This document shows, in pieces, positions 1 to 6,462 of a DNA stretch of 13,603 nucleotides. Where the stretch lies: positions 1 to 13,603 of the forward strand of contig JAYVYD010000289.1 in assembly GCA_043784605.1 (NCBI GenBank), given 5' to 3'. This stretch comes from JANYHY01 sp043784605. GTDB lineage: Bacteria > Myxococcota_A > Polyangia > Polyangiales > Polyangiaceae. The stretch's first letter is position 1; each line of letters starts with the position of its first letter. The notes beneath the pieces were generated by a model. The model was not told the origin of the DNA and searched no databases. It saw only the letters and a list, made by a program, of their open reading frames with translations. Both the position numbers and the translations under genes were made by a program.

Positions 1-1026
1 GCGCGGCGCCGCCTGGAAGTAGACCGCGCCTTGCGGGACCGGTACGCACGGGTCGTGTCCGGTCTTGGCGGCCGCGTTCGACCAAGAGCGCTGCACGACG
101 AAGCTGCTCTCCTGCCAGCGATCGTTGCCGCCGAGAAAGTCGACGCAGAGGTCACCGACCTCACCGCCAGCGACCGCCCAGGTCTGGTTGAGCATGTAAA
201 AGGTGAGGTTCTGCTGGCCGATGTCCGGATCGGTCGCGGCCTCGGTGAACTCGTGGCTCGCGGAGACCGTGGTGGTCGACTCTTTACCTCCGCACCGAGG
301 CATGATCGCGTACGCCGTCGGCAGCGCTTGGCTGGTCTTCTTGCCTGTGAGGTCCGTCGTGTTGTGGTACGCGCCGAACCCGTTGCAGCTCTGCGTGTTG
401 TCGAGCGTGATGGACGTCCCGCTGGGGAGGTAGATCGCGTAGAGCGTGTCCGGAGTGGGATCGGGGAAATCGGGGTTGGTGGCGACCTGCTGCTTGAGCC
501 ACGTCTGCAGGGTGCTCGCTCCGCCTTGTGAGGAGTCGGTGAAGTCGTTCGGCGGCGGATCCTTGATGACGACGTGCTCGCCTGCAGTCCCGGGGCCGAT
601 GCACGGGCTTCCACCCTTCTCGCAGTACTCCGACGTGGTCGACTTCCACCAAGGCGTCTGCGTGATGGTGTCGTCGAGCTTCTGAAGGCGAGAGACCATG
701 CTCGGATCATCCGCCGACCACGTGACTGTCACGATGTGCATGTTCTGCATGACGCGATTGCCGTTGTTGTCGATGAGCGGCATCGGCGTGTGAGGCGCGG
801 GGTAGGGGATGGGCGCCGCGTCTACCGTCGGGCTCGCGTCGGGCTCAGGGGTCGGGGTCGCGTCCGCTACTACTCCTGCGTCCTCACTGGGCTGAACTGG
901 CGCCTGGGCGACGGAACCTCCGCACGCCATCGCGACGAAGGCCAGCGGCAGAGCCGTCAGGCCGAACGCCCGACTAGACAGCCTCAATAGCGAGGTACCG
1001 GGAACCGCTTTGCGCGTCGAGATCAT
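1..1026 (-). CDS. Secreted lipoprotein with SHEFTEAATDP motif (partial, C-terminus beyond window)
   Basis: Open for 342 codons from an ATG at 1026 to the window edge without a stop, so the C-terminus is missing. The N-terminus is a lipoprotein-type signal: basic residues, a hydrophobic stretch (about 21-34) and Cys35 followed by GGS. The lipobox (AMAC) is imperfect. An Asp/Pro/Thr/Ala linker (about 42-80) precedes the folded part. The core holds TLYAIYLPSG, a YHN segment near 220, AYAIMPRC near 240, and SHEFTEAATDP with His258, Glu259 and Glu262. GGEVGDLC follows near 287-294 and RSWSNAAAK near 313-321. The HExxE arrangement followed by an acidic GD.C segment suggests a metal site, but this is inference; no canonical HExxH is present. 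It is clearly paralogous to the lipoprotein at 12533-13603. Start choice is supported by a strong ribosome binding site. Function unknown; a surface protein or protease-like enzyme is possible. Confidence 0.85.
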   Translation of the reverse strand, partial: MISTRKAVPGTSLLRLSSRAFGLTALPLAFVAMACGGSVAQAPVQPSEDAGVVADATPTPEPDASPTVDAAPIPYPAPHTPMPLIDNNGNRVMQNMHIVTVTWSADDPSMVSRLQKLDDTITQTPWWKSTTSEYCEKGGSPCIGPGTAGEHVVIKDPPPNDFTDSSQGGASTLQTWLKQQVATNPDFPDPTPDTLYAIYLPSGTSITLDNTQSCNGFGAYHNTTDLTGKKTSQALPTAYAIMPRCGGKESTTTVSASHEFTEAATDPDIGQQNLTFYMLNQTWAVAGGEVGDLCVDFLGGNDRWQESSFVVQRSWSNAAAKTGHDPCVPVPQGAVYFQAAPR

Positions 1027-1032
1027 TGAACT

Positions 1033-1040
1033 CTCTCCTT
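1033..1040 (-). promoter_or_regulatory. Ribosome binding site for the left-edge lipoprotein
   Basis: On the minus strand the sequence AAGGAGAG lies six bases before the ATG at 1026. It is one of the best Shine-Dalgarno matches in the window and fixes this start. Confidence 0.75.
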
Positions 1041-1107
1041 GCCCACTCGTGCATTGGCATCGAAGGTGGACATGGGACGATAAGCAATTGACGATCCACT
1101 GTACATT

Positions 1108-1132
1108 CGCGCCATGTCGCAAACATGGTGCG
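1108..1132. repeat. Inverted repeat in the lipoprotein upstream region (possible operator)
   Basis: Two 10-base arms, CGCGCCATGT (1108-1117) and ACATGGTGCG (1123-1132), flank a 5-base loop and are complementary except for one G-T position. It lies about 80 bases upstream of the lipoprotein start at 1026 and about 90 bases past the end of the gene at 1224. No T-run follows on either strand, so an intrinsic terminator is unlikely; an operator-like dyad fits better. The rest of the 1027-1223 gap shows no convincing promoter or small gene. Confidence 0.35.
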
Positions 1133-1223
1133 GTACTGCACGGAATCGCGCAGAAATCAGCCGTTTGACTGTCGGAATTCGAACAGCCGTTAGCGATCTC
1201 ACACCCTCGTCAGCTCGCGCACG

Positions 1224-1595
1224 TCACGAGGCGAGGATTCGGCTGATGCCTTTGGCGGTGCGCAAGAGCGCGGCCTCGCCGTCGGAGCTGAGCGCCTCCG
1301 AGGCGCGTGTGCACAGCAACAGACGTTCGCCCGCGACGTCGACCATGCGAACCGCCACGCGCTTGCGCATCGACTCGGTCCGGTAGGAGCCCACCGCTTC
1401 GCCCTGCGCGATCAACGGCGCGAACGCCGCGAGCTCCTCACAGGCCGCCCAGGAGCCGGCCCCCGCGACGACCAAGCCAGCGCCGTCGGCGATCACCACC
1501 GTGTCGAGCGAGGCCTCGTGCCGGACCTGCGAGAGCTGAAAATGCAGTGCGACGAGGGGATCTTCGCTGCGGCGTTGGCGACGTTCTTGAGTCAT
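1224..1595 (-). CDS. Small roadblock/LC7-like protein
   Basis: A 123-residue soluble protein without signal peptide or membrane segment. After a charged N-terminus, the segment around residues 30-60 reads as a beta strand (DTVVIADGAGLVVAGAG) followed by an EELAAFAPLIA helix. A later strand (VAVRMVDVAGERLLLCTR) and a C-terminal helix follow. This order resembles roadblock/LC7 proteins such as MglB, which bind and regulate small GTPases, but no GTPase gene is visible nearby. The family assignment is by eye and moderate. The ATG at 1595 has no clear ribosome binding site. It is divergent from pepP, with 107 bases between starts, and points the same way as the lipoprotein gene at 1026, from which it is separated by a 197-base gap containing an inverted repeat. 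It is probably cytoplasmic. An unrelated conserved hypothetical protein remains possible. Confidence 0.65.
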   Translation of the reverse strand: MTQERRQRRSEDPLVALHFQLSQVRHEASLDTVVIADGAGLVVAGAGSWAACEELAAFAPLIAQGEAVGSYRTESMRKRVAVRMVDVAGERLLLCTRASEALSSDGEAALLRTAKGISRILAS

Positions 1596-1702
1596 GGACG
1601 GAATGGTCGCGCGCCAATCCTCGACAGGCCAACTTTCGAGACGTGGCAGATTTCTGCGCGTTTGACTTGACGCCGGAGCCCGCGGCGCGGAGAAAAAGAG
1701 AG

Positions 1703-3019
1703 ATGCACGCCTGCCATCAAGAGCTCTACGCCCGTCGACGCACCCTGTTCATGGAGTCGATGCTTGCCAAGGGCGCCAACGCGGTCGCGGTTCTCCCCGC
1801 GGCGCCGGTGTTCGTGCGCAACAACGACGTCGATCACGACTATCGCCAAGACTCGGACCTCTTTTATCTGACGGGCTTCGACGAGCCGGGCAGCGTGCTC
1901 GTGATGCTCGCGGACGAGAAGAAGTCCGTGATGTTCGTCCGACCGCGCGACCCCGAGCGCGAGATCTGGGACGGGCACCGCGCGGGCGTAGACGGCGTCA
2001 AGTCGCACTACGGAGCAGACGAGGCGTTCAAGATCACCGAGTTCGGCGACGAGCTGCCCAAGCTGCTGGCGAACAAGAAGAGCCTATTTTACAGGCTCGG
2101 CCGCGATCGGACGTTCGACGATCGCGTGCTCGATGCGATCGAGAATGCTCGTCGGCGCGCGCGCCTCGGCTTCTCGTGGCCCACGGAAATCGTGGATCCC
2201 GGCATCGTCGTTCACGAGATGCGTCTCTTCAAGCACACGGACGATCTCGAGGCGATGAAGCGCGCCGCGGAGATCACCCAAGAGGCTCACCTGCGCGCGA
2301 TGAGCGCCACGAAGCCCGGCATGTACGAGTACGAAGTGGAGGCGCTGTTGCTCGAGACGTTCCGTCGCGGAGGCAGCGAGCGCCCCGCGTACGGCAGCAT
2401 CGTCGGCTCGGGCGCGAACGCCACCGTGCTGCACTACCGCACGAACAACAGGAAGATGGAGGAGAACGACCTCCTCTTGATCGATGCGGGCTGCGAGTAC
2501 GGCTACTTCGCCAGCGACGTGACGCGCACCTTTCCCGTCGGCAAGAAGTTCTCGCGCGAGCAACAGGCCATCTACGAGCTCGTGCTCGAGGCGCACACGG
2601 CGAGCATCGCCCGCACGAAGGTCGGCGCGACGATCGAGCAAGTGCACCAAGAGAGCGTGGAGGTGATCACGCGCGGCCTCGTTCGCTTGGGACTGCTGGC
2701 CGGCGAGGTCGACAAGCTCATAGCGGACAACGCTTACAAGATGTTCTTCATGCACCGCACCAGCCACTGGCTAGGGATGGATGTACATGACGTGGGCTCC
2801 TACTATGTCGATGGCAAGGCGCGAGAGCTCGCGTCCGGCATGGTGCTGACCGTCGAGCCGGGCATCTACATCGGCAAGGACAACGACAAGGTCGGCCCCG
2901 AGTGGCGCGGCATCGGCGTGCGTATCGAGGACGACATCCTCGTCTCGGCCGAAGGTCCGATCAACCTGACGGCGGCGATCCCGAGCTCAGTGGACGACGT
3001 GCTGCGCGCGTGCGCTTGA
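1703..3019 (+). CDS. pepP: Xaa-Pro aminopeptidase (M24B family)
   Basis: This cytoplasmic metallopeptidase removes an N-terminal residue preceding proline. At 438 residues it matches the length of E. coli PepP. Residues about 5-140 form the AMP_N domain (DYRQDSDLFYLTGFDEP). The pita-bread catalytic domain begins near 170 with HEMRLFK. All five di-metal ligands are recognisable: Asp261 in IDAGCEY, Asp272 in SDVTRTFPV, His355 in SHWLGMDVHDVG, Glu385 in TVEPGIYI and Glu409 in GVRIEDD. The accessory catalytic His244, His351, His362 and Arg407 are also present. The frame stays open upstream to 1307, but that part overlaps the opposing small gene and is low-complexity Arg/Pro, so the ATG at 1703 is chosen; it follows an AG-rich GGAGAAAAAGAGAG stretch and places the N-terminus like that of PepP. 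Its last 59 bases overlap the convergent DUF2062 gene. Confidence 0.95.
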   Translation: MHACHQELYARRRTLFMESMLAKGANAVAVLPAAPVFVRNNDVDHDYRQDSDLFYLTGFDEPGSVLVMLADEKKSVMFVRPRDPEREIWDGHRAGVDGVKSHYGADEAFKITEFGDELPKLLANKKSLFYRLGRDRTFDDRVLDAIENARRRARLGFSWPTEIVDPGIVVHEMRLFKHTDDLEAMKRAAEITQEAHLRAMSATKPGMYEYEVEALLLETFRRGGSERPAYGSIVGSGANATVLHYRTNNRKMEENDLLLIDAGCEYGYFASDVTRTFPVGKKFSREQQAIYELVLEAHTASIARTKVGATIEQVHQESVEVITRGLVRLGLLAGEVDKLIADNAYKMFFMHRTSHWLGMDVHDVGSYYVDGKARELASGMVLTVEPGIYIGKDNDKVGPEWRGIGVRIEDDILVSAEGPINLTAAIPSSVDDVLRACA

Positions 3020-3476
3020 ATCCGACCACCGCATAAGCAAATCCGCCGGTGAGCGCGGCGACCACCGAACCCACGATCAAACAGCCGAGAACCCAATCCA
3101 AGAGCAGGGATCCCGCCTGGGCGACCACGTCGTCGCGGGAGAGTTCCACCCAAACGCCGACGCGGAGCCTGTGCGCGATCTGCACCTCCGCGAGCACGAT
3201 GAGCGGGAGGATCAGGAAGTTCGAAACGCGCGACCCGATCCAAGCCCACATTCTATTCAAGCGAAGAGGAGTGGCCGCCGCGATCGCCACGAGCCCGTGA
3301 AACCCCACGGCCGGCGTGCACCCGCAGAACGCGCCTAGGGCAACGGCGAGCCCGATTTGACGTGGCGATGAGCGCTCCGTTCGGGCCAGTCGCCAAAGCG
3401 CTCGCGCGCGAACCCACGCTTTTCGAAAGAACGCCAAAGGAACGTCGGGAGTAATTCTTGGCCATCGCCTTGTCAA
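2961..3476 (-). CDS. DUF2062 family inner-membrane protein
   Basis: A 171-residue protein with a basic N-terminal stretch (about 18-35). The signature of DUF2062 follows: a hydrophobic Gly-rich segment ALGAFCGCTPAVGFHG near 46-61, then LRLNR. Further hydrophobic segments lie near 85-100 and 118-150, giving three or four membrane spans. The family is widespread and has no established biochemical role. The TTG start at 3476 is the furthest possible and has no clear ribosome binding site; an in-frame TTG at 3437 would shorten the protein by 13 residues. With the 3476 start, its 5' end overlaps the divergent lipoprotein gene by 19 bases, so either that start or the neighbour's may be wrong. The 3' end overlaps pepP by 59 bases. 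Family call is confident; the start is not. Confidence 0.8.
   Translation of the reverse strand: MTRRWPRITPDVPLAFFRKAWVRARALWRLARTERSSPRQIGLAVALGAFCGCTPAVGFHGLVAIAAATPLRLNRMWAWIGSRVSNFLILPLIVLAEVQIAHRLRVGVWVELSRDDVVAQAGSLLLDWVLGCLIVGSVVAALTGGFAYAVVGFKRTRAARRPLSSGSPPSG
3447..3451 (+). promoter_or_regulatory. Ribosome binding site deciding the TTG start at 3458
   Basis: GGGAG ends six bases before a TTG. The in-frame ATGs at 3476 and 3506 lack comparable sites at proper spacing, so the TTG is favoured. All three starts keep a lipoprotein signal peptide. Confidence 0.5.
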
Positions 3477-5140
3477 TGGAGAGGCGTGGTGCTTTGCTTT
3501 TCGGGATGCGTGCTGGGTTGTTGTTGGTCATGGGCGCGTTGGTCGCCGCGTGCACTGGCGTCATCGGGGGCAGCGATCCCCCGGTGGAAACGAGCCGCTC
3601 GCCTTTGTGCACGAAGCCGATGCCCGGACCGGCGCCGCTTCGGAGGCTCACTCAGGCTCAGTACGACAACGTCGTGCGCGATCTTCTCGGGGACACTTCG
3701 CAGCCCGGACGTACGTTCCCGGCAGACGCGACCGTGGGAGAGTTTTCCAACAACGCGACGACACTCGTGGTCTCGCCGCTGCTGGCGCAGGCCTACGAAG
3801 CCGCAGCCGAGTCGCTGTCGGGCGTGGCGATCACGGACGACGCGACGCTGCTGCCGTGCTCACCGCAGAAGGACGGCGAAGACGCCTGCGCGCGCGCGTT
3901 CATCGCGTCGTTCGGCAAGCGCGCGTATCGCAGGCCGCTCGCGCAGAGCGAGATCAACACCATCTTCGTGCTCTACGCCGCCAACCGGGACAGCGCCGAC
4001 TTCAACAACGGCATCCGCGCAGTCATCGAGCTAATGCTGCAGGCGGCGCCATTTCTGTATCAAGTCGAGGCGGGAGATGCGGCAAAGGCGACCGACGGTG
4101 TCGCGCCGCTCACGTCGTGGGAGATGGCCTCGCGCCTCTCGTTCTTCCTCTGGGGCTCGATGCCAGACGACGCGCTATTCGCCGCGGCGCAAGCCGATCA
4201 GCTCCAGACGCCCGAGCAAGTCGAGGCGCAGGCGCGCCGCATGCTCGGCAGTCCGAAGGCGCATGACGCCACTGCGGACTTCTTCTCGCAGTGGCTGCAC
4301 CTCGATGGTCTGTACGGCGCGACGAAGGACCCGACACTCTACCCGCAGTACACCGACGCGATGCGCGCCTCGATGCAGAAGGAGACGCTCGCCTTTACAG
4401 ATTGGGTGCTCTGGCAGAGCGATGGTCGCGTCTCGACGCTGCTCACGGCGCCGGTCTCGTTCCTCGACGCGAACACGTCCACGCTCTACGGCCTGAACGT
4501 CACTTCGACCACGCCGATGAAGACGCCGCTCGATCCGAAGCAGCGCGCGGGCATCCTCACGCAGCCGAGCGTCATGGCGGTCTTCGCGAAGCCGAATCAG
4601 AGCTCGCCCGTGACGCGCGGCAAGTGGGTGCGAGAACGGTTGCTCTGTCAACGAGTCCCGCCTCCGCCGTCGAACGTCAACATCATCCCGCCTGAGGTGA
4701 AGTCCGGCCAATCCACGCGGCAGCGCTTCGCGCAGCACGACGCGGATCCCGCTTGCGCGGGCTGTCACAAGCTGATGGATCCGATCGGATTCGGCTTCGA
4801 GCACTACGACGCGATCGGGCGGTACAGAACCATGGACCAAGGCCTGCCCGTGGACGCAACGGGAGCGGTGAGCACCTCGGACGTGGACGGCGCTTTCGAC
4901 GGCGTGCCTGCGCTCGCCTCGATGCTCGCCGGCAGCAAACAGGTCACCGACTGCGTGTCGGTCGAGTGGTTCCGCTACGCGTTCGGCCGCGGCGAGACGC
5001 CCGACGACGAGTGCTCGCTCGGGAGCGTCAAGGACGCGTTCGCTAAGGGCAACTACGACATGAAAGAGCTGCTCATCGCGATGACTCGCACGGCCGCGTT
5101 TCGCTATCGCCCAATTAGCGTGGGAGGGGGTAAGCCGTGA
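3458..5140 (+). CDS. DUF1587/1595/1592/1588/1585 (PSD/PSCyt) cytochrome-type lipoprotein
   Basis: A 560-residue exported protein. A lipoprotein signal ends at Cys32 (GALVAAC). In order, the recognisable PSD-type blocks are: LRRLTQAQYDNVVRDLLG (61-78, DUF1587); CARAFIASFGKRAYRRPL (144-161, DUF1595); the large DUF1592 region from about 183 (FNNGIRAVIELMLQAAPFLY, then WEMASRLSFFLWGSMPDD) to about 320; the DUF1588 part from 363 (RAGILTQPSVMAVFAKPNQSSP) to CAGCH at 433-437 and DPIGFGFEHYDAIGRYR; and DUF1585 from about 478 to the end. CAGCH is a canonical heme c attachment site. Such proteins are abundant in planctomycetes and myxobacteria with largely unknown function. The next gene, encoding the usual DUF1552 partner, overlaps its stop by four bases, so the two are surely co-translated. 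Many Cys residues outside CAGCH may form disulfides. The start may instead be ATG 3476 or 3506. Confidence 0.93.
   Translation: MAIALSMERRGALLFGMRAGLLLVMGALVAACTGVIGGSDPPVETSRSPLCTKPMPGPAPLRRLTQAQYDNVVRDLLGDTSQPGRTFPADATVGEFSNNATTLVVSPLLAQAYEAAAESLSGVAITDDATLLPCSPQKDGEDACARAFIASFGKRAYRRPLAQSEINTIFVLYAANRDSADFNNGIRAVIELMLQAAPFLYQVEAGDAAKATDGVAPLTSWEMASRLSFFLWGSMPDDALFAAAQADQLQTPEQVEAQARRMLGSPKAHDATADFFSQWLHLDGLYGATKDPTLYPQYTDAMRASMQKETLAFTDWVLWQSDGRVSTLLTAPVSFLDANTSTLYGLNVTSTTPMKTPLDPKQRAGILTQPSVMAVFAKPNQSSPVTRGKWVRERLLCQRVPPPPSNVNIIPPEVKSGQSTRQRFAQHDADPACAGCHKLMDPIGFGFEHYDAIGRYRTMDQGLPVDATGAVSTSDVDGAFDGVPALASMLAGSKQVTDCVSVEWFRYAFGRGETPDDECSLGSVKDAFAKGNYDMKELLIAMTRTAAFRYRPISVGGGKP
5123..5127 (+). 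promoter_or_regulatory. Ribosome binding site for the DUF1552 gene
   Basis: GGAGG, inside a G-rich run near the end of the upstream gene, lies nine bases before the GTG at 5137. It supports that start and translation linked to the preceding gene. Confidence 0.7.
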
Positions 5141-6450
5141 GCCGCGTCAGCCTCAGTAGGCGGAGCTTGCTTGGCGCCGCGGCGTCCCTCGCGGGCACGG
5201 CGCTCTTGCCTCGCACCGTCTGGGCCTCTCCGCTGCCGCCGAAGCGGCTCGTCTTCGTCTTCACGGGCTTGGGGACTATCTACCCGAGCTGGGTGCCTTC
5301 TGGCACCGAGAAGAACTTCACGCTCGGGCCCATTTTGCAGCCGCTCGCGCCGTTCCAAGATCGGATGGTCGTCCTCGACGGCATCAACAACGAGTGCGCG
5401 CGCCACGGCGACGGAGACGATCACATGCGCGGCATGGGCTCGATGCTCACCGGCATGGAGCTGTTGGCCGGCACCGTTCAAGGCGGCGGCGGAACTCCGG
5501 CGGGCCTCGGCGCAGGCATCTCGATCGACCAGCAGATCGCGAACTCCATCGGCCTGACCACGACCTACAAGTCGCTCGAGTTCGGCGCGTACGTGAAGGC
5601 CGCCGACGTGTGGAGCCGCATGGCCTACGCGGGGCCAAACCAGCCGCTCCCTCCGATGGAGGATCCGGTCAAGACGTGGAACCGCCTGTTCTCCATCGCG
5701 ATGCAAGATCCCGCGGCCGCTGCGCGCCTGCTCCGACGTCGGCAGAGCGTCCTCGATCAGGTGCAAGGTTCGCTGAAGACACTCGAAGGCAACGTCGGCA
5801 CCGACGATCGCCTGCGCGTCCAAGCGCACCTCGAGTCCGTTCAGCAGATCGAAAAGCAGATCCAGAGCCAGACCGTCGCGTGCTCGCCGCCGATCCTGGG
5901 CTCGCCGCTCGACCTCAACGATGCCAACAACTACCCCGCCGTGGGCAAGTTGCAGATGGACATGCTCGTCAACGCGCTCTCGTGCGATCTCACGCGCGTC
6001 GCGTCGATGCAGTTCGCGCGCTCTTCCAACAACGTCTCGTTCCCATGGCTCGGCATCGCGGACGGACACCACGATCTCTCTCACATGGGAGACATGGACA
6101 CGGTCTCGCAGAACAAGCTCGTGCAGATCAACACGTGGTACTCGACGCAGCTCGCGTACATGCTCGGAAAGATGGACGCGATCGTCGAGGGCAACGGCAA
6201 GACGCTGCTCGATAACTCGCTCGTCGTCTGGGTGAACGAGCTCAGCAAGGGCAACGTCCACGGCCACGCGCCGACGCCGATCGTCATCATCGGAAGCGGG
6301 CGCGGCGCACTGAAGACAGGGCGCTACGTCAAGTACGCGCAGCCAGAGTTCCACCAGAACCTGCTTGTCTCACTCTCCAACATGATGGACGTGCCGATCA
6401 CGACATTCGGCAATCCGGCGTACTGCACCGGTGCGCTCAACGGTCTCTGA
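5137..6450 (+). CDS. DUF1552 protein, Tat-exported
   Basis: A 437-residue protein starting with GTG that overlaps the upstream stop by four bases (GTGA). The N-terminus has a twin-arginine type signal: SRRSLLGAA (about 7-15), a hydrophobic Ala/Gly/Leu stretch, then a probable cleavage after AxA-like VWA near 30. The mature part begins PPKRLVFVFTGLGTIYPSW, typical of DUF1552. Conserved blocks include DGINNECARHGDGDDHMRGMG (81-101), with several His and Asp residues, NALSCDLTRVASMQFARSS (279-297) and GHHDLSHMGD (310-319). The family name motif HXXSHH appears here as HDLSHM, with Met317 in the place of the last His. DUF1552 proteins are usually paired with DUF1592 proteins, as here. Tat export suggests folding or cofactor loading before secretion. 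The enzymatic role is unknown; a distant relationship to the DUF1501/sulfatase-like fold has been considered for such proteins, but nothing here proves it. Confidence 0.93.
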   Translation: MSRVSLSRRSLLGAAASLAGTALLPRTVWASPLPPKRLVFVFTGLGTIYPSWVPSGTEKNFTLGPILQPLAPFQDRMVVLDGINNECARHGDGDDHMRGMGSMLTGMELLAGTVQGGGGTPAGLGAGISIDQQIANSIGLTTTYKSLEFGAYVKAADVWSRMAYAGPNQPLPPMEDPVKTWNRLFSIAMQDPAAAARLLRRRQSVLDQVQGSLKTLEGNVGTDDRLRVQAHLESVQQIEKQIQSQTVACSPPILGSPLDLNDANNYPAVGKLQMDMLVNALSCDLTRVASMQFARSSNNVSFPWLGIADGHHDLSHMGDMDTVSQNKLVQINTWYSTQLAYMLGKMDAIVEGNGKTLLDNSLVVWVNELSKGNVHGHAPTPIVIIGSGRGALKTGRYVKYAQPEFHQNLLVSLSNMMDVPITTFGNPAYCTGALNGL

Positions 6451-6462
6451 ACTGAGTGCGAG

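Noticed and set aside
284..652. 122-codon frame within the left lipoprotein
   Set aside because: It is a different frame of the same strand, Arg/His-rich, inside the lipoprotein coding region that has signal peptide, ribosome binding site and a paralogue.
1307..1702. Open reading frame extending pepP upstream by 132 codons
   Set aside because: The extra part is Arg/Pro-rich low complexity, antisense to the roadblock-like gene, and has no counterpart in PepP; the protein from 1703 has the family's length.
5104..6354. 416-codon antisense frame opposite DUF1552
   Set aside because: Composition (Arg, Glu, Asp, His, Val) is typical of the mirror frame of a GC-rich gene, and the sense strand encodes a recognised family.
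6451..6462. Bidirectional terminator between converging operons
   Set aside because: The 12-base gap and its flanks show no strong stem followed by a T-run on either strand.
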